A stretch of 64,000 nucleotides of DNA from Phycisphaerae bacterium (GTDB taxonomy: Bacteria > Planctomycetota > Phycisphaerae > Sedimentisphaerales > Anaerobacaceae). Position 1 is the first letter of the stretch, and the number at the start of each line of letters is the position of its first letter. Below are positions 53,676 to 62,891 of the stretch, piece after piece. Location: positions 186,001 to 250,000 of the forward strand of contig JAAYBV010000067.1 of NCBI GenBank assembly GCA_012744475.1, read 5' to 3'. The notes below the pieces were generated by a model. It saw only the letters and a program-made list of their open reading frames with translations, did not search any database and was not told the DNA's origin. A program made the position numbers and the translations under genes.

Positions 53676-54218
53676 ATGACGGACGAACCTCACATCATCC
53701 AGCGTGTTCTGGACGGCGACGCGGAGTCGTTCCGGCTTCTCGTCGAACGCTACGCCGGACCCGTCGTCGGCATGATCCGAAACGTCACCGGCGACGCGCG
53801 GGACTGTGAGGACCTGGCCCAGGACGTGTTCCTGGCCGCCTTCGCCCGGCTCAAGACGTTCGATCCCGCGAGGAGCCGCTTCTCGACCTGGCTGCTGACC
53901 ATCGCACGAAACATGAGCATCAACCTGCTCAAGAAGAGGCGCTCGAGGGCTTCCGTCGAACCCCCGCAACCGCCCGACGACGAAGGACCGCTGGAGCGTG
54001 TCACGCGTCAGGAGGCCTTCGCCCGACTCGATGCGGCGCTTCGGTCCCTTCCGGATCGCCAGCGCCGGGCGTTGACCCTCGTCGAGTTCGAAGGACTGTC
54101 GTATGAGGAGGCCGCGGTGATCGAAGGGACACGAATCGGCACCATCAAGTCAAGGGTCAGCCGCGCCAAGGCCGCCCTCGGCGAAGTACTGCGAGCCTGT
54201 CACGAGGATGACAAATGA
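53676..54218 (+). CDS. ECF RNA polymerase sigma factor
   Basis: A 180-aa sigma-70 family regulator. Region 2 (about 10-80) has ESFRLLVERYAGPVVGMI, DCEDLAQDVFLAAFARL and FSTWLLTIARN. Region 4 (about 115-175) has LPDRQRRALTLVEFEGLSYE and a helix-turn-helix ending IGTIKSRVSRAKAAL. This is a typical RpoE-like ECF sigma. Its stop overlaps the next small membrane-protein gene by 4 bases, the usual arrangement for a sigma/anti-sigma pair. It diverges from the HtrA gene. Confidence 0.95.
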   Translation: MTDEPHIIQRVLDGDAESFRLLVERYAGPVVGMIRNVTGDARDCEDLAQDVFLAAFARLKTFDPARSRFSTWLLTIARNMSINLLKKRRSRASVEPPQPPDDEGPLERVTRQEAFARLDAALRSLPDRQRRALTLVEFEGLSYEEAAVIEGTRIGTIKSRVSRAKAALGEVLRACHEDDK

Positions 54219-54469
54219 AGCACGAAGAACTCTATAGCGAATGGGTGCGGCAGCGTAGAAACATCTGTCTTGGCGAGGATTTCACACAGGACGTGATGAA
54301 CCGCGTCCACCGGCTCAAGGCCGACCAGGACAGGCGCCGGCTCACATGGTCGCGCATCGTGGACCGGGTCGGCTACTCGTCGTGGGCTCAGGCGGCCGCC
54401 GTCGCCATGGCGGCGCTGCTCGGACTCGGACGAATCCTGCTGACACTACGTCTGCTGCTGTTTGCCTGA
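54215..54469 (+). CDS. small membrane protein, candidate anti-sigma factor
   Basis: An 84-aa protein overlapping the sigma stop as ATGA. A cytoplasmic basic and acidic segment (about 1-55) precedes one hydrophobic stretch (about 58-83). It lacks the HCC zinc motif of ZAS-type anti-sigma factors. Position and topology suggest a minimal membrane-tethered inhibitor of the sigma factor, but no domain proves it. The C terminus ends inside the helix (RILLTLRLLLFA), leaving almost no extracytoplasmic part for a sensor. Confidence 0.6.
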   Translation: MKHEELYSEWVRQRRNICLGEDFTQDVMNRVHRLKADQDRRRLTWSRIVDRVGYSSWAQAAAVAMAALLGLGRILLTLRLLLFA

Positions 54470-54485
54470 CGACCTGGAGGATACC

Positions 54486-55427
54486 ATGACTGAACACGTG
54501 ACATCCAAGAACACCAGACGACACGCATGGCTCGCCGTCGGCCTGTCGATCCTCATGCCCGGCGTGGGACACGCCTATTGCGGCAAGCTGTGGCGCGGTT
54601 TGGTCTTCGGCCTGCTCTATGCGATTGGCATTCCCGTCGTTCTCGGATTTCTCGCGTACGCCAGCCCTGCCTCGACAGTCACGTTCGGTTTGCTGATGGC
54701 TCTGGCGGCATTCGGCGTGGTGATCGGCGCAGCGGTCGATTCGTGTCGGCTGGCACGCCGGACCCGCAGCGACTACGAACTGAAGGCATACAACGGTCCG
54801 GGCATCTCCGTCCTGCTCGGCCTGTTGATCCAGGGCAGTTGTCTCGGGTACGCGTTGCACGTCCGCAGCACCCTGTTCCAGGCCTTCCGCGTCCCCAGCA
54901 TGTCGGAATTTCCCACCATCGTTCCGAACGACCGCCTTCTCGTGGACCGGAACGCCTATCGAAAGGCCGATCCCCAGCGTGGCGACACCATCCTGTTCCG
55001 TCCCCCGAACGAGGACTGGCGAACCTACTACATCAAGCGTATCGTCGCCCTCGAAGGAGACACCGTCGCGATCAAGGACGGAACGCTCTACGTCAATGGC
55101 GAAAAGCTCGCAGTGGGCAAGGCCATGAAGCCGCCGTCAGCCGGACGTGTGACAGAGGACGGCCGCACGCTCCAGGGCGAGTTCTTCGAAGAAACCAACG
55201 CAAGTGCCCGCTACACGATCTTCCTGTCGACGTCCGAGCAGAATGCCGTCCGCGACTTGCCCGAGACCGTCGTGCCGCAGCAGCACTGCTTCGTGCTGGG
55301 TGACAATCGGAACCGGTCGAGAGACAGCCGGCATTTCGGGCCGATCCCCTACGCCGTCATCGAGGGCCGAGCCGACTACATCTATTGGCCCGCCGATCAA
55401 TGGTCGCGTTTCGGACGGATTCATTGA
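54486..55427 (+). CDS. signal peptidase I with non-canonical serine box
   Basis: A 313-aa membrane protease. An N-terminal region of three to four helices (about 12-85) precedes the peptidase domain. The serine box is RVPSMSEFPTI instead of the usual PSxSMxPT: Ser140 aligns with the nucleophile, but Glu141 replaces the conserved Met. The general base Lys184 lies in YYIKRIVALEGD. The third box GDNRNRSRDSRHFG (about 272-285) is intact. It would cleave signal peptides at the outer face of the membrane. The ATG follows GGAGG and sits 16 bases after the small membrane gene, in the ECF operon. Confidence 0.88.
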   Translation: MTEHVTSKNTRRHAWLAVGLSILMPGVGHAYCGKLWRGLVFGLLYAIGIPVVLGFLAYASPASTVTFGLLMALAAFGVVIGAAVDSCRLARRTRSDYELKAYNGPGISVLLGLLIQGSCLGYALHVRSTLFQAFRVPSMSEFPTIVPNDRLLVDRNAYRKADPQRGDTILFRPPNEDWRTYYIKRIVALEGDTVAIKDGTLYVNGEKLAVGKAMKPPSAGRVTEDGRTLQGEFFEETNASARYTIFLSTSEQNAVRDLPETVVPQQHCFVLGDNRNRSRDSRHFGPIPYAVIEGRADYIYWPADQWSRFGRIH

Positions 55428-55496
55428 TCTGGCCGTCCTGTCAACCCCATCTTTTCCTCCTGAGCGGCCTCCTGCCCTCGCACGTGGAGATTCCCA

Positions 55497-56408
55497 GTGA
55501 TTGAATCGGACGGCACAACAAGCAAGACAGACAGAAGACTCTGCTGGGTTCATATGACAGCCTCTTACGGCATGAGAAAGAGGAGATGGGTGGTCGCGGC
55601 AGTCGCGGTCGCAGCGCTTGCCCTGTTTGGTGTCTACGAGCTGCTGTTTGGCCGGCTGTTTCCGTTCTCTCCGGTCGTAGCCGGGTTTTCCCGACAGGAG
55701 TATGAGAGTTTCATCGTGTACCATCACGGGCAGCCGGAATCATCCCAGCTATCCTATTTGAGCGACGTCGTTGCTATCGAAGAAGACTACCACGGGATGC
55801 CATTCCGGTCGGAGCCGGAGATATTCCTTTGTAGGGACGATCGCGAATACCACAGGCTTACCGGTGGAAGGGCTCGGTTCATTGCGATCAATGGACGGCT
55901 GTTCGTGTCCAAGCGAGCACAGGATGATGCAAGACAGGGCCGGATCGATCTCCGGACGTATCTGACCCATGAGATGTCGCATTGCCTTCTGCAACAGCAC
56001 ATGTCGATTCTGAGATCCCTGAAGGTGCCAAGGTGGCTGCTCGAAGGAACCGCCATGGATTGTGCCGGACAGGTGGGAGTTGGAATCTACCCGGACAGAT
56101 CGAGAGTGTACGACGCGGTAGCTCGGGGCGTGTTCTGTGAGCCGGCGGACTTTGGTACGGTTCTCGACGGCGAAAAAGGGACGGCGCTCTCCTGCCCGAT
56201 AGAGAACAGGACGGCATTCTTCTACTCGGAGTTCGGCTGTCTTGTGGAATTCCTGAGGTCGAGTCATGGAGCGCAGCGATATCAGGCTTTTCTCAAGGAC
56301 CTGGTCGAAAGCCGTACCCTGAACGTGGAGAAGTCGTTTGAAGAGGCCTATGGAACGACGCTCGGTGATGAGATCGCTCGATTCAAGAACGAGACGCAGA
56401 GGCGTTGA
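55497..56408 (+). CDS. membrane-anchored peptidase-MA-like metallopeptidase
   Basis: A 303-aa protein with one N-terminal helix (about 31-55) and an outer domain. The zinc motif HEMSH (158-162) with downstream Glu183 in WLLEGTAMD matches gluzincin/peptidase MA-like proteins. The closing region (FFYSEFGCLVEFLRSSHGAQ, then EAYGTTLGDE) is typical of that family. The GTG at 55497 follows TGGAG; ATGs at 55554 and 55572 are also possible and would leave a tighter signal. It follows the signal peptidase by 69 bases on the same strand. Substrate unknown. Confidence 0.8.
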   Translation: MIESDGTTSKTDRRLCWVHMTASYGMRKRRWVVAAVAVAALALFGVYELLFGRLFPFSPVVAGFSRQEYESFIVYHHGQPESSQLSYLSDVVAIEEDYHGMPFRSEPEIFLCRDDREYHRLTGGRARFIAINGRLFVSKRAQDDARQGRIDLRTYLTHEMSHCLLQQHMSILRSLKVPRWLLEGTAMDCAGQVGVGIYPDRSRVYDAVARGVFCEPADFGTVLDGEKGTALSCPIENRTAFFYSEFGCLVEFLRSSHGAQRYQAFLKDLVESRTLNVEKSFEEAYGTTLGDEIARFKNETQRR

Positions 56409-56507
56409 GCCCGCCGGACAGACTGGATCGACTTCGCGGCGCAACAAAAGCTGTGGCTGAGAAACGCCTGCCAGTGTCCTCTTAAATGATGGTCGCTCGA
56501 AGAAGGG

Positions 56508-57140
56508 CTATCGCATGACCCAGGACTTGTCTTTGAAGACGACTTGGGCCGTGTCGCGCATCGCCGGATCGCCCCGGAAGGCGTAGTCCAGTTGCAGGGT
56601 CTTGCGCAGGAACACCCTGACCGGCTGGCCCATGCCGTCCACGGCCACAGGGTGATCGATCGCGGCGGTCTCGTTGCTCAGGCCCGTGATGAACACCTTG
56701 AACCCGCCCGCCTGACTGTCGAAATCGCGCCAGATCACGGCGATGTCCTTGGCGTTGTCCTCGCCCTGGAGAATGCGGTTCTCGACCTTGCTCATGGCTT
56801 CGAGAAACGGATAGCGGCCCTGATGCCGCTGCCTGATCTGTTCGAACGCGATCGGCGGAACGCCGACGCCGGAAGGCACGATCTGGAACGTGTCGCTCAT
56901 CAACTCGCATCGCGGGTAGAACTCAACGTCCTGACCGGTGCGATTGGTCACGGTAAGGATCATGTACCAGAACCGGACCAGACCGCTGCCGCCCCCCGAC
57001 AGGATGAGCTGCTGGGGTTGCTCGAATTTCACCTCGACGGTCCAATGCCCCGGCCTCTGGACCACCGCCGGCTCCGGCGCCGCCAGACACACGTTGGCCG
57101 CCACCACCAGGAATGTCCCATAAAACAGACACTTGCTCAT
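56508..57140 (-). CDS. exported protein of unknown function
   Basis: A 210-aa protein with a signal peptide over about 1-20 (FLVVAANVCLAA). The mature part is beta-rich, with VTNRTGQDVEFYPRCELMSD and IAVIWRDFDSQAGGFKVFIT resembling an immunoglobulin-like sandwich found in many planctomycete secreted proteins. I recognise no named family or catalytic motif. The ATG at 57140 follows GAGGG. It is the downstream neighbour of glycerate kinase on the minus strand, 126 bases away. Confidence 0.7.
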   Translation of the reverse strand: MSKCLFYGTFLVVAANVCLAAPEPAVVQRPGHWTVEVKFEQPQQLILSGGGSGLVRFWYMILTVTNRTGQDVEFYPRCELMSDTFQIVPSGVGVPPIAFEQIRQRHQGRYPFLEAMSKVENRILQGEDNAKDIAVIWRDFDSQAGGFKVFITGLSNETAAIDHPVAVDGMGQPVRVFLRKTLQLDYAFRGDPAMRDTAQVVFKDKSWVMR

Positions 57141-57266
57141 CCGGTTTCCCTCTCGAGAGACCATTTCGGTTTCCAAACGCGCCAGACTACACGTTTTCCC
57201 CATTTTACAGCAAAACCGCCTCCAAGCCAAGAAGAATCTCGGCCTCGGCGGGCAGCCAAACACCGA

Positions 57267-58391
57267 TCAACCGCCAAGGTGGAGCGTCGCGAACCTCCCG
57301 GCGGCTTGGGCCAGCAACTCTTCGCAGTGCTCCAGAGCGAACTGGAGGTCCATGCCGGGCTGCTTGCAGGCCAGAGCGGCCTCGATCCCGACGTTTCGAA
57401 AGACATGGTCCGCGAGCAGGACCTGCCCGGCGATCACCCCGACCCTGGCACCTCCCTGGCGGGCGACGCGGGCGACGCCGGAGACGACCTTGCCCCGCAT
57501 CGACTGCGAATCGAAGCAGCCCTCGCCCGTGACGACCCAGTCGGCATCCGAGACCTCCCGCCGCAGGCGGGACTGCGCCATGACCGTCTCGATCCCCGAG
57601 ACGAGGCGGGCCTCCATGAAGGCTACGGCCCCTGCCGCCAGACCGCCAGCAGCGCCGGCGCCGGGCAGGTCCCGGACGTGGATGCCAAGCTGGCTGCTCA
57701 CCAGCTCCGCCATATGGGCCAGGGCGGAATCGAGCGTTTCGACCATCTGCGGCGTGGCGCCCTTTTGCGGCCCGTACACGCGAGCAGCCCCGTGCGGCCC
57801 GCACAGCGGATTGTCCACGTCGCAGAGCACGTCGACGGGGACGTCCATGTCGCGGTCCGGCGGGATGATCTCGACGATCTCCGCCAGGGCCCCGGCCCCG
57901 AGGCCAACCGGCGTCCCGTCGCCGGCCAGGAACTCCCAGCCCAGGGCCGTGGCCGCCCCGACGCCGCCATCGACGGTCGCGCTGCCGCCAACCCCCAGCA
58001 GGATTCGCTCGGCGCCGTGGTCCAGCGCCACCGTGATGAGCTGGCCCGTTCCGAAGGTGGTCGTCTTGAGCGGGTTCAATTGCTCGCGCCGCAGCAGTTG
58101 CATCCCGCTGGCCGAGGCCATTTCCACGACCGCCGTCCGGTCGCCGGGCAGCCACGCGAAGCCCGCCGCGACCTGCGTCTGCGGCAGCGGGCCCATCACC
58201 GTCGCGGGGATCCACCGGCCGTTGGAAGCCGCCATCAGGGCCGCCGCCGTGCCCTCCCCGCCGTCGGCCATCGGCTTGACGACGATCTCCGCATCCGGCG
58301 TCGCCCTCCCGATAGCGTCGGCAACGATCCGGCAGGCCCGCTCGGCCGCCAGAGTCCCCTTGAACGAGTCCATCGCGACCACGATCTTCAT
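57267..58391 (-). CDS. glycerate kinase (GarK/GlxK family)
   Basis: A 374-aa enzyme that phosphorylates D-glycerate, giving 2- or 3-phosphoglycerate for glycolysis. The family start MKIVVAMDSFKGTLAAERAC is clear. KPMADGGEGTAAAL, ILLGVGGSATVDGG and GATPQMVETLD are conserved blocks of glycerate kinase type 1. VVTGEGCFDSQSM near 300 is the last conserved segment. Length is normal (about 375-385 aa). The start is fixed by the N-terminal block. Confidence 0.94.
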   Translation of the reverse strand: MKIVVAMDSFKGTLAAERACRIVADAIGRATPDAEIVVKPMADGGEGTAAALMAASNGRWIPATVMGPLPQTQVAAGFAWLPGDRTAVVEMASASGMQLLRREQLNPLKTTTFGTGQLITVALDHGAERILLGVGGSATVDGGVGAATALGWEFLAGDGTPVGLGAGALAEIVEIIPPDRDMDVPVDVLCDVDNPLCGPHGAARVYGPQKGATPQMVETLDSALAHMAELVSSQLGIHVRDLPGAGAAGGLAAGAVAFMEARLVSGIETVMAQSRLRREVSDADWVVTGEGCFDSQSMRGKVVSGVARVARQGGARVGVIAGQVLLADHVFRNVGIEAALACKQPGMDLQFALEHCEELLAQAAGRFATLHLGG

Positions 58392-58550
58392 CGTTCGCCC
58401 CGTCCTTCGCGCATCTTCGAGCCCACCGCAAAGTGGCGAACCCTTTGGCCCTTTGCGTCGCCCCAGTTGACTTTGATTGGCTTCGTTTCTATGGCGCGAT
58501 CCTCATTTTCAGCCCACGAACGCCGAAATTGGCTTTGTTTCGCACATCGC

Positions 58551-58739
58551 TACCGTATCTCGTCGTTCGAATCTCGTATCTCGTTCTCCGAGGCCGGCCG
58601 CAATTGACGGCCCGCAACTCGTTAGATCGACAATAAACGAAACGCAGTGACCTGTCAACTACAAAGCCGGCACATCCGCCCTTTCTCCCCACCCCCGAGC
58701 TACGAGATACAAGATACGAGACTCGAGATACGCGTCTCG
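58551..58739. repeat. inverted heptamer-rich intergenic repeat (TATCTCG)
   Basis: The 562-base gap 58392-58953 carries two arms built of degenerate TATCTCG/CGAGATA units: 58551-58593 and, inverted, 58694-58739. The arms match over runs such as CGTATCTCG and TCTCGTATCTCGT and could form a long imperfect hairpin around about 100 bases. Upstream, TTGGCTTCGTTTC (from 58477) and TTGGCTTTGTTTC (from 58529) form a related direct pair. Nothing else is visible before the start at 58954. Confidence 0.65.
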
Positions 58740-58953
58740 CCCTTGACCCCGGCGCGATATCCCTGTAGGCTATATCCCGAATGTGCGAAGGGAAGCTATG
58801 CGTCGAGACGTTCCCACAATCCGACCCATTGCCCCGATGCCGTGGGGCGAGCGGTTCGCTCGGGCAGTCCGTGGGCCAAGGCCCACCCTGCGCGACTCGG
58901 CAACGGACACAGTGTTGAGAGATACGAAGATCCTGACGAGAGAGGAGACAGGT

Positions 58954-60171
58954 ATGGGGTCAGCCAGTAACCGCAGAATCAAGATCATGGTGTGCGTCGT
59001 TGGGGCGCTGGTCCTGTGCGGTTCGTGCGGTGAAGTGCTTGCCTCACCCAGCACTCCTGACAATGCAGCACTGCTGTATTACCAGGCATGTCTGGCGCGG
59101 TCGGGGTTGCCCCTGCCTTGGGGCCTGGCCAGAGCACACGACGAGAACCACCTTGCAGAGGAGACGAAGCTTCTCAGCGGGAACGAATATCGCCTCGTGA
59201 TCGATCTGACCATGGCGGGGACTCGCATACGCAAGTGCGACTGGGGATTGTGGGTCTCGGGGCGCTGGACTCCGGATGGAGCGCTGGGCCATGGCCCGGA
59301 GTCGCTCGGCCGTGTTCTCGCGGCCCAGGCTACGATACTTGCGATGAATGGTCAGTACTCTGAGGCGATAGAGATCATTGCAGCGCTGCGTCGCCTTAGC
59401 CGCCATATCGGAGACGATACGTATGTCATGTGGGCCTCATCTTTCACGGAGGACTATCAAACCTTCGGAGTTGCCCAGTATCTTCTCTGCAGGATGCCGG
59501 CGGACGCCGATAGGCTCAAGTCGCTGGAGTCTGAACTGGCCGAAGATCGGCAGTGGCAGCCCAGCAACACACTCATGAAGTGGTACGATATGCAGGTTGC
59601 CTCGCTACAGGCATCGATGGCCCTGCACTCTGACTGGAGACAAGCCCTCCGCACAGAGCTTGAGGCCTATCGAATGCGGGAAGGTGACACTGCCGAGAAG
59701 CTGATCGAAAGTGCAACCGCGCCCAAACAGGTGTTTGACCATGTACGCCAGGTCTACAAGCGGTTCGTTGATTCGGTCATTGCGGTACTCGAAAGCGACG
59801 AATCCTATCACGCCAAGCACAAGCAGATCGTGCAGCTCAAGGACGAACTCGTTGCGGATATGGAGGCAGGCGATGCGATCATTCTCGTGGCAGGTCCCAT
59901 TGGCTTCGTGGAACCCTATTACCGGTTGCACATCAATGAGTTGGCTCTCGCCCACGCCGTACAGGCGGCGATTCCCATCTATCGCATCAAGGCGACGACC
60001 GGCCGGTTACCGCCGACCCTTCCCGCCGGGCTGCCGAAGGACCCTTACAGCAGCCAGGACTTCGACTACCACGTGACGGATGAGGGATTCTCTCTGACGT
60101 GTCGCGCCCCCGCCATTGACTGGGGCCAGGAGAACAATCCGAGAAGATTCGTTTTCGAGGCTGCCGAGTGA
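58954..60171 (+). CDS. exported protein, possible lipoprotein, unknown function
   Basis: A 405-aa protein. A hydrophobic signal (about 8-32) contains LCGSC, which could be a lipobox. The mature part is largely helical with amphipathic Leu/Ala patterns (SVLGR- and AIEIIAALRRLSRHI-like runs), recalling planctomycete proteins with a C-terminal segment that reads like a pseudopilin or DUF1559-type end (LPKDPYSSQDFDYHV). No catalytic motif is clear. The ATG at 58954 follows AGGAGA; ATGs further upstream lack binding sites. Lower GC than neighbours. Confidence 0.7.
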   Translation: MGSASNRRIKIMVCVVGALVLCGSCGEVLASPSTPDNAALLYYQACLARSGLPLPWGLARAHDENHLAEETKLLSGNEYRLVIDLTMAGTRIRKCDWGLWVSGRWTPDGALGHGPESLGRVLAAQATILAMNGQYSEAIEIIAALRRLSRHIGDDTYVMWASSFTEDYQTFGVAQYLLCRMPADADRLKSLESELAEDRQWQPSNTLMKWYDMQVASLQASMALHSDWRQALRTELEAYRMREGDTAEKLIESATAPKQVFDHVRQVYKRFVDSVIAVLESDESYHAKHKQIVQLKDELVADMEAGDAIILVAGPIGFVEPYYRLHINELALAHAVQAAIPIYRIKATTGRLPPTLPAGLPKDPYSSQDFDYHVTDEGFSLTCRAPAIDWGQENNPRRFVFEAAE

Positions 60172-60190
60172 TACCAAGGAGGACAGGGCC

Positions 60191-60295
60191 AGGATCAGGC
60201 CCTTTCGACGATCATTAGGGGGGGCCGGATGAGGGTCAGGCCTCTCGATAGTCATAAGCAGGTTCAGGGTCAGACTTCTCGATAATCATTAGCAG
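60191..60295 (+). repeat. three degenerate direct repeats of about 33 bp
   Basis: Copies at 60191-60221, 60228-60260 and 60261-60295 share the pattern gaggGTCAGGCC, TCGA, ATCATTAgcag. A fourth copy lies at 60798-60830, beyond the small membrane-protein gene. They fill most of the gap 60172-60464. Confidence 0.7.
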
Positions 60296-60464
60296 AGTAA
60301 CGGCCGGGCGGCGATCCTGGATCGAGGCATGATGGGCTTGTCGGACAGGCGGGTGACGCAAGGCTGGCGGATCGCCAGGAACGTCGATGGCGTGGTGACC
60401 GAAACGGTTGGCGGGGCGAGGCCCACCCGACATCATTAACCGAGTTTCTCTGTGTGAGGGAGCT

Positions 60465-60788
60465 ATGGTGGGTGAACGACATATGGGCGAGGAGACACTG
60501 GAGAAGCACGGGTCTGTTTGGCGAGTTTATCGCTGCGGAATGCTGGTCTACATCGTCGCCTGCCTCGCGGGGTCTGTCTATTTTGTCCTGATGATTCCGC
60601 CTGAATACGGTGGGAACCGCTATACTTTGGTTCTTCTCAGCGTCATGCTGTTGTTCTCACATCTGGCGGGCTTTTTCAGATGGCCAAGACGTGTCAGCAT
60701 CGCCTTGTGGACTCTAACTTTGAGCTCGATCGCCTTGACCTGGTTCTACGTTATTCGTCTCTTATGGGCGGAAGTCCTCCATCCGTGA
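60465..60788 (+). CDS. small membrane protein between repeat copies
   Basis: A 107-aa hypothetical protein with three hydrophobic helices (about 24-45, 54-70 and 78-100) after a short polar N terminus. The ATG at 60465 follows GAGGGAG; ATG at 60483 is a second choice. I recognise no family. It is flanked on both sides by copies of the same degenerate repeat, which suggests it moved in with them. Moderate confidence rests on the binding site and hydrophobic pattern. Confidence 0.6.
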   Translation: MVGERHMGEETLEKHGSVWRVYRCGMLVYIVACLAGSVYFVLMIPPEYGGNRYTLVLLSVMLLFSHLAGFFRWPRRVSIALWTLTLSSIALTWFYVIRLLWAEVLHP

Positions 60789-60797
60789 ATGGGAGCG

Positions 60798-60830
60798 GAT
60801 GAGGGTCAGGCCATTCGACCATCATCAACG
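60798..60830 (+). repeat. fourth copy of the 33-bp direct repeat
   Basis: GATGAGGGTCAGGCCATTCG followed by ACCATCATCAACG matches the copy at 60228-60260. A further match, GGGTGACnCAAGGC, follows both at 60353 and at 60860, so the shared stretch is longer than the repeat itself. Confidence 0.7.
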
Positions 60831-60940
60831 TAGAGGGCGCTCCGGCGGCGGCCGGACACGGGGTGACACAAGGCAGTCGAAAGGACCGCTTGTCTCTCGG
60901 CGGCTTCACTGTCGCTGCTGCGTCTGCTGGCGCATCGAAC

Positions 60941-62665
<1,725 letters not shown>

Positions 62666-62891
62666 TCAAACGGGGCATTGTAAAAGCGGCGGCACGGCAT
62701 GGCACGAAAAATCCATGAGCTTCCCGCTGTCGGTCCGGTCGGCAAAATGATACGCTCTGTTGCTTATGGTCGCTCGTTGACGGGAAACCATCACCTGTCG
62801 ACAGGGCTGACGGGCAGTGCCGGCGGCCGGAGCAACCACCGCTCTTTTGACCTCTCACAATGGCCACGACAACCTCAAAGGAGAACCATCT

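Noticed and set aside
58783-58953. start of the 58.9-kb gene at 58783 or 58798
   Set aside because: The extra residues are charged and would precede the signal peptide; the ATG at 58954 has AGGAGA upstream.
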